Shown here: one piece after another, positions 17,257 through 25,706 of the stretch
Layout: every line of letters begins with the position of its first letter
How positions within the stretch are numbered: position 1 is the first letter of the stretch
NCBI RefSeq assembly: GCF_001675045.1
Contig: NZ_LYPA01000050.1
Span: 62,001 to 126,000, forward strand
Direction of reading: 5' to 3'
From: Paenibacillus oryzae
Lineage (GTDB): Bacteria > Bacillota > Bacilli > Paenibacillales > Paenibacillaceae
Length of the DNA stretch: 64,000 nt
The notes under the pieces: generated by a model
The model's database searches: none
Seen by the model: only the letters and a program-made list of their open reading frames with translations
What the model was told of the DNA's origin: nothing
Made by a program: the position numbers and the translations under genes

Positions 17257-19245
17257 TCAGGAGCGGCTGAATTGCCAGCTTTCAAGCTTAAATAGCGAAG
17301 CCTCTTCCTTGCCTTTAAATACCAGATATAGATGATGCACGCCTGCTGCGCCTTTTACTTCCGTGCTTAACTCCTGCCAGCCTGCACCGTTTTCCGAGGA
17401 AGAAACAGCCAGTTGTCCGATTTTTTCCCCTTCCGGACTGTCCAGCCGCAGTTCAATAATTCCGCCCTCTTCCACTGCCGCCGTTATAGCAAAGGAAGCT
17501 GCGCCTTGCCCAAAATCAACGTTGGACAGGGCAAGCCAATCGCCATTGTGAATGTCCGTTACAACAACGGAAGGGCCCTTCGATTCCGAAGCCGCTTCAA
17601 CCAGCTCGGTTGCAATTCCCGCGCTCCAGCCCACCGTCGCCGCATCGTTCAAGGCGTACGGATCAAACGTTCCAACCTGGGCTACACCTGCAAAATTAGC
17701 CTCGATTTCGCGAATATCGCCGTTCTCCTCGAATACAACCTCATTCAGATGAGTGGAGCGATAGCCTTGGGGATGTCCCATTGCTTTGGATAACGTTTGA
17801 GCATGATAAGCAATATAGTAGGAATCGTTAAAGCTGAAAATGGCATGGTGATTGTTGCCGCCAACTCCAAAGAAATGACCCGGATTTTTCAGAATGGTTC
17901 CCTTGTACGTCCATGGGCCCATCGGGCTTTCACTAACCATATAGGCAATTTCGCCAGGAGGAGGGCTATCCTCGGTGCGAGCCTCTTGAATAAAGTTGGT
18001 GCAATAAGTGTAGTAATATAAGCCGTTTACCTTGTTAATGCCGGAGTCCTCAAACATGAAAGGAGCCGGAATAACCTGGGCTTCGCCCACGACGCTTATC
18101 ATGTCCTCGCCAAGCTCCATAACGCGGGCTGTATTCGGCATTGCCGCTTGCCCTTCAGGAAGGCCGCCGCCGAAGTAAATATACGCCTTGCCATCGTCAT
18201 CCATCAGGACGGCAGGATCAAACAGCCAGGTTACATCCTTGACGCCAGGAGTCGCTTCCCTTGAAATTAGCGGCTTGCCGATAGGATCTCTAAACGGGCC
18301 GACCGGGCTGTCTCCAACCAATACGCCGATATGGCTGGCATTGTTGGCGAAATACAGGAAAAACTGATCCTTGCCGTCGATTACTTTATGGGCGGCTGCG
18401 GGAGCCCAGGATTGCGTTGCCCACTTGGCCGCGCCTTCGCGTCCCGCAACATTGATATAACCATGATCGGTCCAGTTGACCAGGTCGTCGGAGGATATAA
18501 CCGAAAGCCTGTTGATGGAGCTGTAGGAATTATCCTTGACGTTGCCTGCAGCGTCATATTCAAACACATCGTAGGTATTGTACAGATATACCCGTCCGTC
18601 AAATACGAGAGTGTACGGATCAGCGCCAAACTTATGGGCGACTACCGGGTTTCCGTTAGGCGGCAGCTTGCCGACTGCGGCAGCAGGCGGATTGTAATCA
18701 ACCGACGCGGTTGCTCCGCTCACATCGTATGCCTTATTTTCCTTGCCTTCAATTGTTGCTTCCAGCTTGTTCACTTTGATTTCTTCGCTCATTTTGCTTC
18801 TCAACCCCCGATTGCTTTTTAGAATCAGCGTCAACAACTCATTTCCAGAGGCTTCATTGGTAAAAGAAACGGCAGACCCGTCTCCATTACGCATGACAAT
18901 CCGTATGCCTCCATCAGCCGGACTGAAGCTGACCTCATCTGCCGCCAGATTGTCCGGATTGGGCACTACCTCATCCGCCTCAAGCATATCCGGCAGCTGC
19001 ACAAACGCCTCCAGGCTTGCCGCCTTCCAGCCCGCAGGCAATGGATCGGCCAGCAGACGCAGTTGCAGCGCGCTTCCCGCTTGTTTCTCCAGCTCTCCTG
19101 CGACCTCCAGATAAGCGGCCGGAGGAAGTACAGACGTCTCTCCACCACCAGGCGCCATTGATGCTCTGATAAGGATAAACGCCACAACCGACAGGGTCAG
19201 CGCCGCAGCGGCCACTAACAGAAGACCTTTTTTTCTGTTCAGCAA
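17257..19245 (-). CDS. Secreted/membrane-anchored GH43 glycoside hydrolase with C-terminal CBM6-like domain
   Basis: 662 residues. An N-terminal hydrophobic helix (residues 6-27) acts as signal or membrane anchor. A roughly 150-residue beta domain (cohesin/dockerin-partner-like) precedes a five-bladed GH43 domain. Catalytic residues visible are Asp209 in HKFGADPYTL (base), Asp343 in LFDPAVLMDDDG (pKa modulator) and Glu399 in APFMFEDSG (acid). A carbohydrate-binding CBM6-like module occupies about residues 530-662. GH43 enzymes of this form are beta-xylosidases, arabinofuranosidases or arabinoxylan-debranching enzymes; side-chain arabinose removal from xylan fits here. It follows the response regulator of the cassette at 19.4-24.5 kb and may be its target. 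Confidence 0.87.
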   Translation of the reverse strand: MLNRKKGLLLVAAAALTLSVVAFILIRASMAPGGGETSVLPPAAYLEVAGELEKQAGSALQLRLLADPLPAGWKAASLEAFVQLPDMLEADEVVPNPDNLAADEVSFSPADGGIRIVMRNGDGSAVSFTNEASGNELLTLILKSNRGLRSKMSEEIKVNKLEATIEGKENKAYDVSGATASVDYNPPAAAVGKLPPNGNPVVAHKFGADPYTLVFDGRVYLYNTYDVFEYDAAGNVKDNSYSSINRLSVISSDDLVNWTDHGYINVAGREGAAKWATQSWAPAAAHKVIDGKDQFFLYFANNASHIGVLVGDSPVGPFRDPIGKPLISREATPGVKDVTWLFDPAVLMDDDGKAYIYFGGGLPEGQAAMPNTARVMELGEDMISVVGEAQVIPAPFMFEDSGINKVNGLYYYTYCTNFIQEARTEDSPPPGEIAYMVSESPMGPWTYKGTILKNPGHFFGVGGNNHHAIFSFNDSYYIAYHAQTLSKAMGHPQGYRSTHLNEVVFEENGDIREIEANFAGVAQVGTFDPYALNDAATVGWSAGIATELVEAASESKGPSVVVTDIHNGDWLALSNVDFGQGAASFAITAAVEEGGIIELRLDSPEGEKIGQLAVSSSENGAGWQELSTEVKGAAGVHHLYLVFKGKEEASLFKLESWQFSRS

Positions 19246-19387
19246 GCGAAACGGCCTCCTTGTCTCTTAAGTCCAAGTCCTCTACAAGCCTTTCCCGCCC
19301 TTCGGGATAAGACTAAAGGGCTTACACTAAAAAGTGTACGGTCTCGCCCGCCGGCGTACAACCTGCCGATTCACGTATCTCTACCTG

Positions 19388-21010
19388 TCAAAGTCTATAT
19401 AAGCTGTCGCGGTATTCCTGGGGCGTCAGTCCGGTTGCTTTTTTAAAGAAACGAGTGAAGGAGTGAGCAGCGTCGTAGCCTACCAGCAGCGCGACCTCCC
19501 TTATTTTGAGATCGGCGCCCTTCAATAGCTCCTTGGATCGCCTGATTCTGCATTTGTCGATATATTCGGAAAGATTGATCCCGCGCTCCTGCTTGAATAA
19601 GCGTGAAAGATAGGAGGGATTGAAGTAGTGAACCTCGGCAAGATGAACAAGAGAGACGTCCTCCCCCAGATGATCCTCGATGTATTGGCAAATCCGGTCA
19701 ATAACATGGCTCGTTTTGTCCCGGTCATCCATCCGTCTGAAACGGAAAAGCTCCACCGCCGTTTGCTCCAGGAAACGAAACGCTTCTTTTATGGATGCGT
19801 GCCCGTCCAGACGCAGCAGCCTCTCGCGTTCCCCGACCCGCGCCTGCGGCCCCATCCTTTTCATACCGGCTAACAATACGAGAGCAACGGAATAATAGGC
19901 CTGAGCGGCCAGCTCCACATTGCCGCTGCTGCTTAGAACAGCATCTTCCAGCTGCTTCAGCTCCCGCAGAAAATCGGCTTCGCGCCCGGCCTCCAGATGA
20001 GCCTCCATACTGCCCGATCTGACTGCCGCCGCAATTTCACCATTTTCGCTATAAGCCTCTGACGGCTCTGTACGATCCTTCAGAATCATGGAGATGCCGT
20101 CGCCGACTTTTAATTGCTGCAGCTGTTTCAGCCGGTCGTATTGAGGCGTTATGCTCTGCCACTGGCAGGCAAAGCCGCTGAAGGTAAACGCCACGGGAAG
20201 CCCGAGCGACGACATGCAGGCCTCCTGGATCAGCTCCAGCATGCCTTCCAGGTAAAGCGACAGGTTTTTGTCCGGCTCCTGCGCCAGCGGCTGCAGCAGC
20301 CACACCATGTCTCCGTGCAGATCCAGCATACCGACGCTTGAAATGCCGTCTCCCATAAACGAGTTCCAGATCAATTGAACCGCCTTAAAGGCATCTCTTT
20401 TTTCGCCATAGGCCTTCCCCGATATAGTGGAAAAACGGCCCAGCGTCAGCATGACGGGCAGGTCCGGGTTCAGCGGAATATCAAGCCGGCGCAGGTCATC
20501 GGCCAGTCGCTCGCCTGAGCCTTGTATCAGAGAGCTGTCGGCAATAAGCTGGCGCAATAATTCCCATTGCTCCAAAAAAACCAGCGTTTCGCTCTGCTCC
20601 TGCAGCTTTTGCAGCGTTTCCCCCATTTGTCCGTCTCTCTCGAATTCCTGGATAACCTCCAGAACTGTTGCCATAACCTTATCATATCCTTCGGTTTTCA
20701 GCAGATAACGCGCATTAGGGATCTGAATTGCCTGATAGGCGTAATCGAATTCGCTGTATCCCGTCAAAAAAACAACTCTGCATCTGGGCCATTGGCTTCG
20801 GATTTGCCCGCTCAGCTCCAGTCCGCTCATGCCGGGCATGCGGATATCGGTAAGCACGATGTCGATTCTCGTGCGCGACATCCAGCCCAGCGCTTCCTTC
20901 CCGGAATAGGCGCGGCAGACATCGAGCTTATCCGGCATCCAGTTATGGAACACTTCGTACAAACCGTCTGTAATGATTTCCTCGTCATCCACAACCAGCA
21001 ATCTATACAT
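19388..21010 (-). CDS. Response regulator with AraC-type DNA-binding domain (permease-less cassette)
   Basis: 540 residues: receiver domain with LLVVDDEEIITDG, phospho-Asp in DIVLTDIRMPGMSG and Lys in RYLLKTEGYDK, a roughly 300-residue central region, and a C-terminal AraC domain (VSLVHLAEVHYFNPSYLS and LKIREVALLVGYDAAHSF). The start ATG overlaps the kinase stop by 8 bp, so the pair is translationally coupled with kinase first. This order (binding protein, kinase, regulator) differs from modules A and B. The GH43 gene lies 142 bp downstream and is a likely target. Confidence 0.92.
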   Translation of the reverse strand: MYRLLVVDDEEIITDGLYEVFHNWMPDKLDVCRAYSGKEALGWMSRTRIDIVLTDIRMPGMSGLELSGQIRSQWPRCRVVFLTGYSEFDYAYQAIQIPNARYLLKTEGYDKVMATVLEVIQEFERDGQMGETLQKLQEQSETLVFLEQWELLRQLIADSSLIQGSGERLADDLRRLDIPLNPDLPVMLTLGRFSTISGKAYGEKRDAFKAVQLIWNSFMGDGISSVGMLDLHGDMVWLLQPLAQEPDKNLSLYLEGMLELIQEACMSSLGLPVAFTFSGFACQWQSITPQYDRLKQLQQLKVGDGISMILKDRTEPSEAYSENGEIAAAVRSGSMEAHLEAGREADFLRELKQLEDAVLSSSGNVELAAQAYYSVALVLLAGMKRMGPQARVGERERLLRLDGHASIKEAFRFLEQTAVELFRFRRMDDRDKTSHVIDRICQYIEDHLGEDVSLVHLAEVHYFNPSYLSRLFKQERGINLSEYIDKCRIRRSKELLKGADLKIREVALLVGYDAAHSFTRFFKKATGLTPQEYRDSLYRL

Positions 21011-22745
21011 GTAGGTTCTCCTCCGTCAATGTAATGACAATGACGACCTTTAGGCCGTTCAGACAGCTTCTGGACAAAAATAACCCGCTGCCTTTGCCGT
21101 ATGTCAATACAATCCGTCTGTGTATGTTGATGAGCCCCGTCATTTCATGACTTTGATCCGTATCCTCCAGCCGTTTTTCCAGCTCCGCAATTTCATCGTC
21201 AGTGATGTCCGCGCCGTTATCCTCCACCGATATGCGAATTTCATCGGAGGTGGCTTCGAATGAAACCCGCAGCAATCCTTCTCCAGGCAGCTTTTCGAGA
21301 CTATGCTCATAGGCATTTTCGATAATGGGCTGAATAATCAGCCGCGGCACTTTGACAAGCGCAAGCTCCTCCGGCAGCTCTTGGAATTCGACGGCAATGC
21401 GGCGAGAGAAGCGAAGCTTCTGGATTTCCGTATACATCCGGGAATGCCTGACTTCGTCGGACAGCTTGACATTGTCCTCGCCGTTGCGCGTAATAAAGCG
21501 GAAATATTCGCCAAGCATGTTGGTGAACAGCTCAATGCGCTCCTGATCCCCTGTTTTAGCCAATGAATTGAGAATAAAAAAGCTGTTGTACAAAAAATGC
21601 GGGTTAATTTGAGACTGCAGCTGCTTCAATTCCGCCTTCTGCATCATCAATTTTTGTTTGAAATCCTGATCGATGAGCGTTTGCAGACGTTTGAGCATAT
21701 GATTAAACCGGTCGTACAAATAACCGAACTCGTCGCTGCGCTTATGCTGAATTTGCATGTCAAAGGTTCCGCCCTCCATCTTGCGAAAGCTTTGGACTAG
21801 AATAAGGAGCGGCTTATGAACAAATTTGTACGTTGAGACGACATAAATAAGGATGGCGAGCAGGGACATCAGCGCAAAAAGCCAGGCCCAGGTATAAAAC
21901 TTGCCAAGCGGTCTTTTGACCACATCGGTTGGCAAATACGTAACGAGTGAAAGCTTCAGCTCGTTGGAGTAGGCCTGGTCGATCAAATAGCTGGCGCCGT
22001 TCACCTCCAGGGAGGACGTTTCGTTCATTCTCCCGCCTTCCATATAGCTCTGCATAATCTGCTTGTTGTCATCACTGTCCGCCAGCGTAAAGCCGGACAG
22101 CTCCGAAATCAGGAAGGAACCGCTCTCGGGATAAACGCCAAGCTGAATCAGCGACTCCTTCAGCATCTCCTCGTCGAGCTCGATCGTTACGGCAAACAGC
22201 GGCTCCTGTCCTTTTTTTGCGCCTTGCTTAAAAGCAGCCAGATGCAAGGAGTCGCCAATCCGAAAGGGCCGGCTGTTGGGACGGGCGCTAACCCGGACAA
22301 TCTCCTCGTACCGGTCCGCTTCAAAGGGATTAATTCCCGTCATTGCCGTAATCGTTTTGTCAATCGAGCGTACATGCACATCCACGTCCTTGATAAAGGC
22401 GCTGCTGTTTTTAATAGATACTAGCCGGGGCAGCAAATCATTCAAGCTTGCTTTCCGGGTTACGCTGTTCATTTGATCCCACATAAGGGCCATTTTGTTT
22501 AAGTCGCCGTCCTGCAGCAGGTCGTATTGCTGAATTTCCATCCATTCAATTTCCCTGTTCAGATCATCCAGGTAGGCCGTAAGCTGCGCCTTCATATTCC
22601 TGGATATTTCATCGCTCGCATTTTGATAGCTCCAGTTGTAGAGATAGACGCCAAGAAAAATGATGGGCAAAATAATAAAAAAATAAGTTGTCAGCAGTCT
22701 GACAAAAATCGTATTTCGCAAAGCCTTTGCCGGAAGTTTAAACAC
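21003..22745 (-). CDS. Sensor histidine kinase (YesM family), permease-less cassette
   Basis: 580 residues. Membrane helices at about residues 15-36 and 285-307 flank an extracytoplasmic sensor domain. HAMP, the His motif in NPHFLYNSFFILNSLAK and an ATPase domain (IIENAYEHSLEK, VEDNGADI, ending in a short G-box region) follow. The GTG start 22745 has GGGGG 7 nt upstream. It sits 47 bp after the orphan binding protein, suggesting that protein delivers the signal to this sensor. Confidence 0.9.
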   Translation of the reverse strand: MFKLPAKALRNTIFVRLLTTYFFIILPIIFLGVYLYNWSYQNASDEISRNMKAQLTAYLDDLNREIEWMEIQQYDLLQDGDLNKMALMWDQMNSVTRKASLNDLLPRLVSIKNSSAFIKDVDVHVRSIDKTITAMTGINPFEADRYEEIVRVSARPNSRPFRIGDSLHLAAFKQGAKKGQEPLFAVTIELDEEMLKESLIQLGVYPESGSFLISELSGFTLADSDDNKQIMQSYMEGGRMNETSSLEVNGASYLIDQAYSNELKLSLVTYLPTDVVKRPLGKFYTWAWLFALMSLLAILIYVVSTYKFVHKPLLILVQSFRKMEGGTFDMQIQHKRSDEFGYLYDRFNHMLKRLQTLIDQDFKQKLMMQKAELKQLQSQINPHFLYNSFFILNSLAKTGDQERIELFTNMLGEYFRFITRNGEDNVKLSDEVRHSRMYTEIQKLRFSRRIAVEFQELPEELALVKVPRLIIQPIIENAYEHSLEKLPGEGLLRVSFEATSDEIRISVEDNGADITDDEIAELEKRLEDTDQSHEMTGLINIHRRIVLTYGKGSGLFLSRSCLNGLKVVIVITLTEENLHV

Positions 22746-22792
22746 CTCTATGCCCCCAATGCTGCTAGGTTACTAATGAGTTAAAAAATCAC

Positions 22793-24481
22793 TTATTGGA
22801 GGTCTTGTCCTCTTTCCTCATACCACTGGTTAACTTCGGCCGTTATTTGCGCGCCTCCCAGTATCATCCACTCCTCCACGAACCGGTCAAACTCCTCCAG
22901 TGGATTCCCCAAAATAATATTAATAAAGGCATCATGGCTCAAATCGTTCAATATGATTTGTTTTTCTATCATAGCTTCAGTAGGCGCTCCAACAAATGCG
23001 TCAAAGAGCAGCTGTTTATTTTTTTCATAACCGTCCAGCACGCTCATCGCACCGTTTTTGCCATACGTTTTTTCCCAGCCCCAGCCAGATTCGCTATCTT
23101 CGCCCCCGGCTGCGTACAAATCCATTTTTTTCTGGATAAAACGGGCTTCGTCCTGCAGCAGCGCCTCATGTCCGCTTTCATAGGCCTCCTTGATTTGACG
23201 GTAAGCCTCGAGATTTTTTTTGGCGGGAAACGGCGTTACGGGGGAAAGGCCCCATACGGGCATGGAGTTATTGTAATAGACTTCATACTCCGCTGTTTTA
23301 CCCCAGTTTTTCTCCAGATACAGGTTAAAAAGCTTAACAACGGCTTCGGGATGGGTATAATCCTTTCTTACGGCATAAAACTGGCTGGTATTAAATTTAA
23401 GCGGCACATAAACGGGCTGCTCCGTAGCGGATACAATAGGATAGGCCTGCCATTCCGAGTCCGGGTCATTCTCCCGGCTTATTTGCGCCAAAAAGGAGCC
23501 CCATTGCTCCCCGTACAGCATGCCGATTTTCCCCTCCGCAATTTGCTGCTTCACTTTTCCGCCGTTTTTAATTGCAAATTCGCTATCCAGCTGTCCTTCC
23601 CTGTACATAGCTTGCAGTGCCTTTAACGCTTCCTTGACCTCGGGCTGGATGCCGCCGTAGACGAGCCTTCCGCTCTCATCCTTAAGCCAGATGGCTGGAT
23701 AAGCGCCGTATCCCGCCATAAACCCGGTTAATCCCATAACGGGATCGAACAGATATTGGGTGGCCGCCAGGCCATACGTATCCCTTAATCCATTGCCGTC
23801 GGGATCGCCTTCTGTAAACGCTTTCGATATTGCCAAAACATCGTCTATCGTTTTTGGAGGCGCAAGCTTCAGCTTCTCCAGCCAGTCGGTCCGAATCCAC
23901 AAATAAAGCGCCTTTTCGATGGATGCCTCCGTTTCCGGAATGCCCATCAGCTTACCGTTAATGGTCCCGGATTCCAGCGCTCCTGCACCCTCCTGCGTCA
24001 AAATTTCCTTGGTAAACGGCGAAGCGTAGGTCTCATACGCGTCTGTCAATTCCTGAATCAAGCCGGCATTGCTAAGCTGTCTCAGCTGCTGGGCATTGAC
24101 CTTAACCACATCAGGCAGTCTTCCCGCAGCAAGCATGATTTCCTGTTTCTTGTAATATTGCTCGCTTCTCGCTGTCCATTCATAGGCAATCTCGATGCCC
24201 AGCACATCGCGGTATAAGCGGCTCCATCGGTTGTCCTCCAGCGTTTCGCCGGGCAAATCATCAATCAAGTCCTTCAGGCCGTCTCCAACCTCTCTTGCCA
24301 TGCTGAGACGGATCGGCGGATTGTACCTGCTTAAATAGGCGTCATCATAAACAGCTTCAGGATTGCCCTCGGCTTCCTGTACGCCCTCAGGACTTGCACT
24401 GCGGCTGCACGATACAAGTATACTGCTCATGACAAAGGCGGATAACAGCAATTTGACCATTCGCTTTCCGCTAATCTGCAA
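22793..24481 (-). CDS. Orphan extracellular solute-binding lipoprotein, probable sensory partner
   Basis: About 562 residues, family 1 type substrate-binding lipoprotein. TTG 24481 is preferred, since GGAGGGG precedes it by 8 nt; it gives a normal signal peptide with lipobox ILVSC. The mature part has the EF-hand-like loop DPDGNGLRDTYG common to Paenibacillus binding proteins of this size. No permease genes accompany it. The next two genes encode a histidine kinase and response regulator, so it may act as ligand-presenting partner of the kinase rather than as transport component. It could alternatively feed the permeases of modules A or B. Confidence 0.88.
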   Translation of the reverse strand: MQISGKRMVKLLLSAFVMSSILVSCSRSASPEGVQEAEGNPEAVYDDAYLSRYNPPIRLSMAREVGDGLKDLIDDLPGETLEDNRWSRLYRDVLGIEIAYEWTARSEQYYKKQEIMLAAGRLPDVVKVNAQQLRQLSNAGLIQELTDAYETYASPFTKEILTQEGAGALESGTINGKLMGIPETEASIEKALYLWIRTDWLEKLKLAPPKTIDDVLAISKAFTEGDPDGNGLRDTYGLAATQYLFDPVMGLTGFMAGYGAYPAIWLKDESGRLVYGGIQPEVKEALKALQAMYREGQLDSEFAIKNGGKVKQQIAEGKIGMLYGEQWGSFLAQISRENDPDSEWQAYPIVSATEQPVYVPLKFNTSQFYAVRKDYTHPEAVVKLFNLYLEKNWGKTAEYEVYYNNSMPVWGLSPVTPFPAKKNLEAYRQIKEAYESGHEALLQDEARFIQKKMDLYAAGGEDSESGWGWEKTYGKNGAMSVLDGYEKNKQLLFDAFVGAPTEAMIEKQIILNDLSHDAFINIILGNPLEEFDRFVEEWMILGGAQITAEVNQWYEERGQDLQ

Positions 24482-24515
24482 CTGACAATCCCCTCCCATG
24501 ACCATTAATTGTCTT

Positions 24516-24543
24516 ATTATAACGAAAATCACACTAGACTCAA
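24516..24543 (-). promoter_or_regulatory. SigA-type promoter of the binding protein-kinase-regulator cassette
   Basis: On the minus strand TTGAGT (24543-24538), a 16-bp spacer and TATAAT (24521-24516). The site lies about 35 bp before the TTG start of the orphan binding protein, so this cassette can be transcribed independently of the xylanase genes upstream. Confidence 0.65.
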
Positions 24544-24621
24544 TCCACAATTTTTTACTTATCGTCCGTTTGTTGACCAATTTCGTTTATGATATCCTCT
24601 TGATTCCAATTAACGGAAAAA

Positions 24622-24660
24622 GCCGCCCCGCTGCAGACTAATCTGCCAAAGCGGGACGGC
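24622..24660. terminator. Terminator after the NIF3-like gene
   Basis: Arms GCCGCCCCGCT and AGCGGGACGGC (one mismatch) with a 17-nt loop. On the minus strand TTTTTCCG follows directly, fitting termination after the NIF3-like gene. Confidence 0.75.
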
Positions 24661-24683
24661 ACGGTATATGCAGCGGCGACTGC

Positions 24684-25490
24684 CTATAGATAGCTGAACG
24701 GCTCCTTGGCGTCGACAAAGTAAACGGGGGAGCCGCCTGCCAGCGGTTTCAGCCACTCTGCCATATCCTTCATGCCCCACTCTTCGGTGCGCTCATGACC
24801 CACGATGATCATCGCTTTGTTCATTCCCAGCATGGCTGCGTCATTGACGTAGGCGCATAATGTCCACTCTGTAATTTCACCGCAAATCATAACATCCAGG
24901 TCGCGGTCCCGCATGAGCTCCATCGGCATATGCTCCTTGCCAAGTCCCAGGCTTCCGCCTCCGACCAAAATTCCGATTCGGGAACAGCCCATATCGGGCC
25001 GCCCTACAATCCGAATGTGATCCATCCCAAGGCGTTCCTTGAGGAAGGCGGTCAGCTCCTGCACCGTCGTTTCCTCAATGCCGTATCCCCATGGCGAAAG
25101 AGGGTCCAGCTGCTTCCCTTCCCAGCCCAGCCGCCGAATCAAGCCGTCGTAAATACGATCGGTTTTTGCCATATGCATATGATCATGGAAACGCCATATC
25201 GCTATTTCATGTTGTTCGATTAATTGCTTTTTCGCTAAATATACGGGGTCGTCCTGCAGCCAATCCAGATGGTCGGCTCCCGTAAAATAGGTTGGCTCGT
25301 GCGTTATGATCAGATTAGCGCCAAGCTCTATCGCCCTTTGGATGACGCCAACCGTTGCCATAAACGTCGTTACGATGCCGCTTACCTCCATATCGGGATG
25401 ACCGCTTGCCAATACGTCACACGTTTTCTCCAGCCTTTTGTCCCCGCAGCTGTCCCGCAAAACATTGTCGATAATGTCCTGAACCTTCAT
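24684..25490 (-). CDS. NIF3-like dinuclear metal-binding protein (DUF34 family)
   Basis: About 268 residues of the NIF3/YqfO-like family, which binds two metal ions in a toroidal oligomer; its cellular role is unsettled. Metal-site motifs visible are NLIITHEPTYF (about residue 60), FHDHMHM (about 105) and, near the C-terminus, MIIVGHERTEEWG. ATG 25490 is preferred over GTG 25499 because GGGAGA then lies 10 nt upstream. It lacks the inserted PII-like domain of longer members. Its presence between a glucuronoxylanase and a sugar sensor is unexpected; a carbohydrate-linked hydrolase role is possible, but that is inference. Confidence 0.85.
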   Translation of the reverse strand: MKVQDIIDNVLRDSCGDKRLEKTCDVLASGHPDMEVSGIVTTFMATVGVIQRAIELGANLIITHEPTYFTGADHLDWLQDDPVYLAKKQLIEQHEIAIWRFHDHMHMAKTDRIYDGLIRRLGWEGKQLDPLSPWGYGIEETTVQELTAFLKERLGMDHIRIVGRPDMGCSRIGILVGGGSLGLGKEHMPMELMRDRDLDVMICGEITEWTLCAYVNDAAMLGMNKAMIIVGHERTEEWGMKDMAEWLKPLAGGSPVYFVDAKEPFSYL

Positions 25491-25649
25491 AAGCGACACA
25501 TCTCCCTTTTTTAGGTGCTTTATAATACATTCGCTTCACCGCTGTTTAACCCTCCACAGCCCGGATAACAACGCTTTAGGACTTTGTGGAATCTACAAGA
25601 TGCCAAGTAAGGCCATAGCCACCTGAACCGCTCCAGCAAACGAACAAAA

Positions 25650-25690
25650 AAGTGCAGACCACGGGGTGTTGCCCCCTTGATCTGCACTTT
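25650..25690 (-). terminator. Terminator after the glucuronoxylanase gene
   Basis: Arms AAGTGCAGATCAAGGGGG and CCCCGTGGTCTGCACTT form a strong stem on the minus strand followed by TTTTGTTCG. It lies 17 bp past the GH30 stop. Confidence 0.85.
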
Positions 25691-25706
25691 TGACAGTCTT
25701 AATCGA

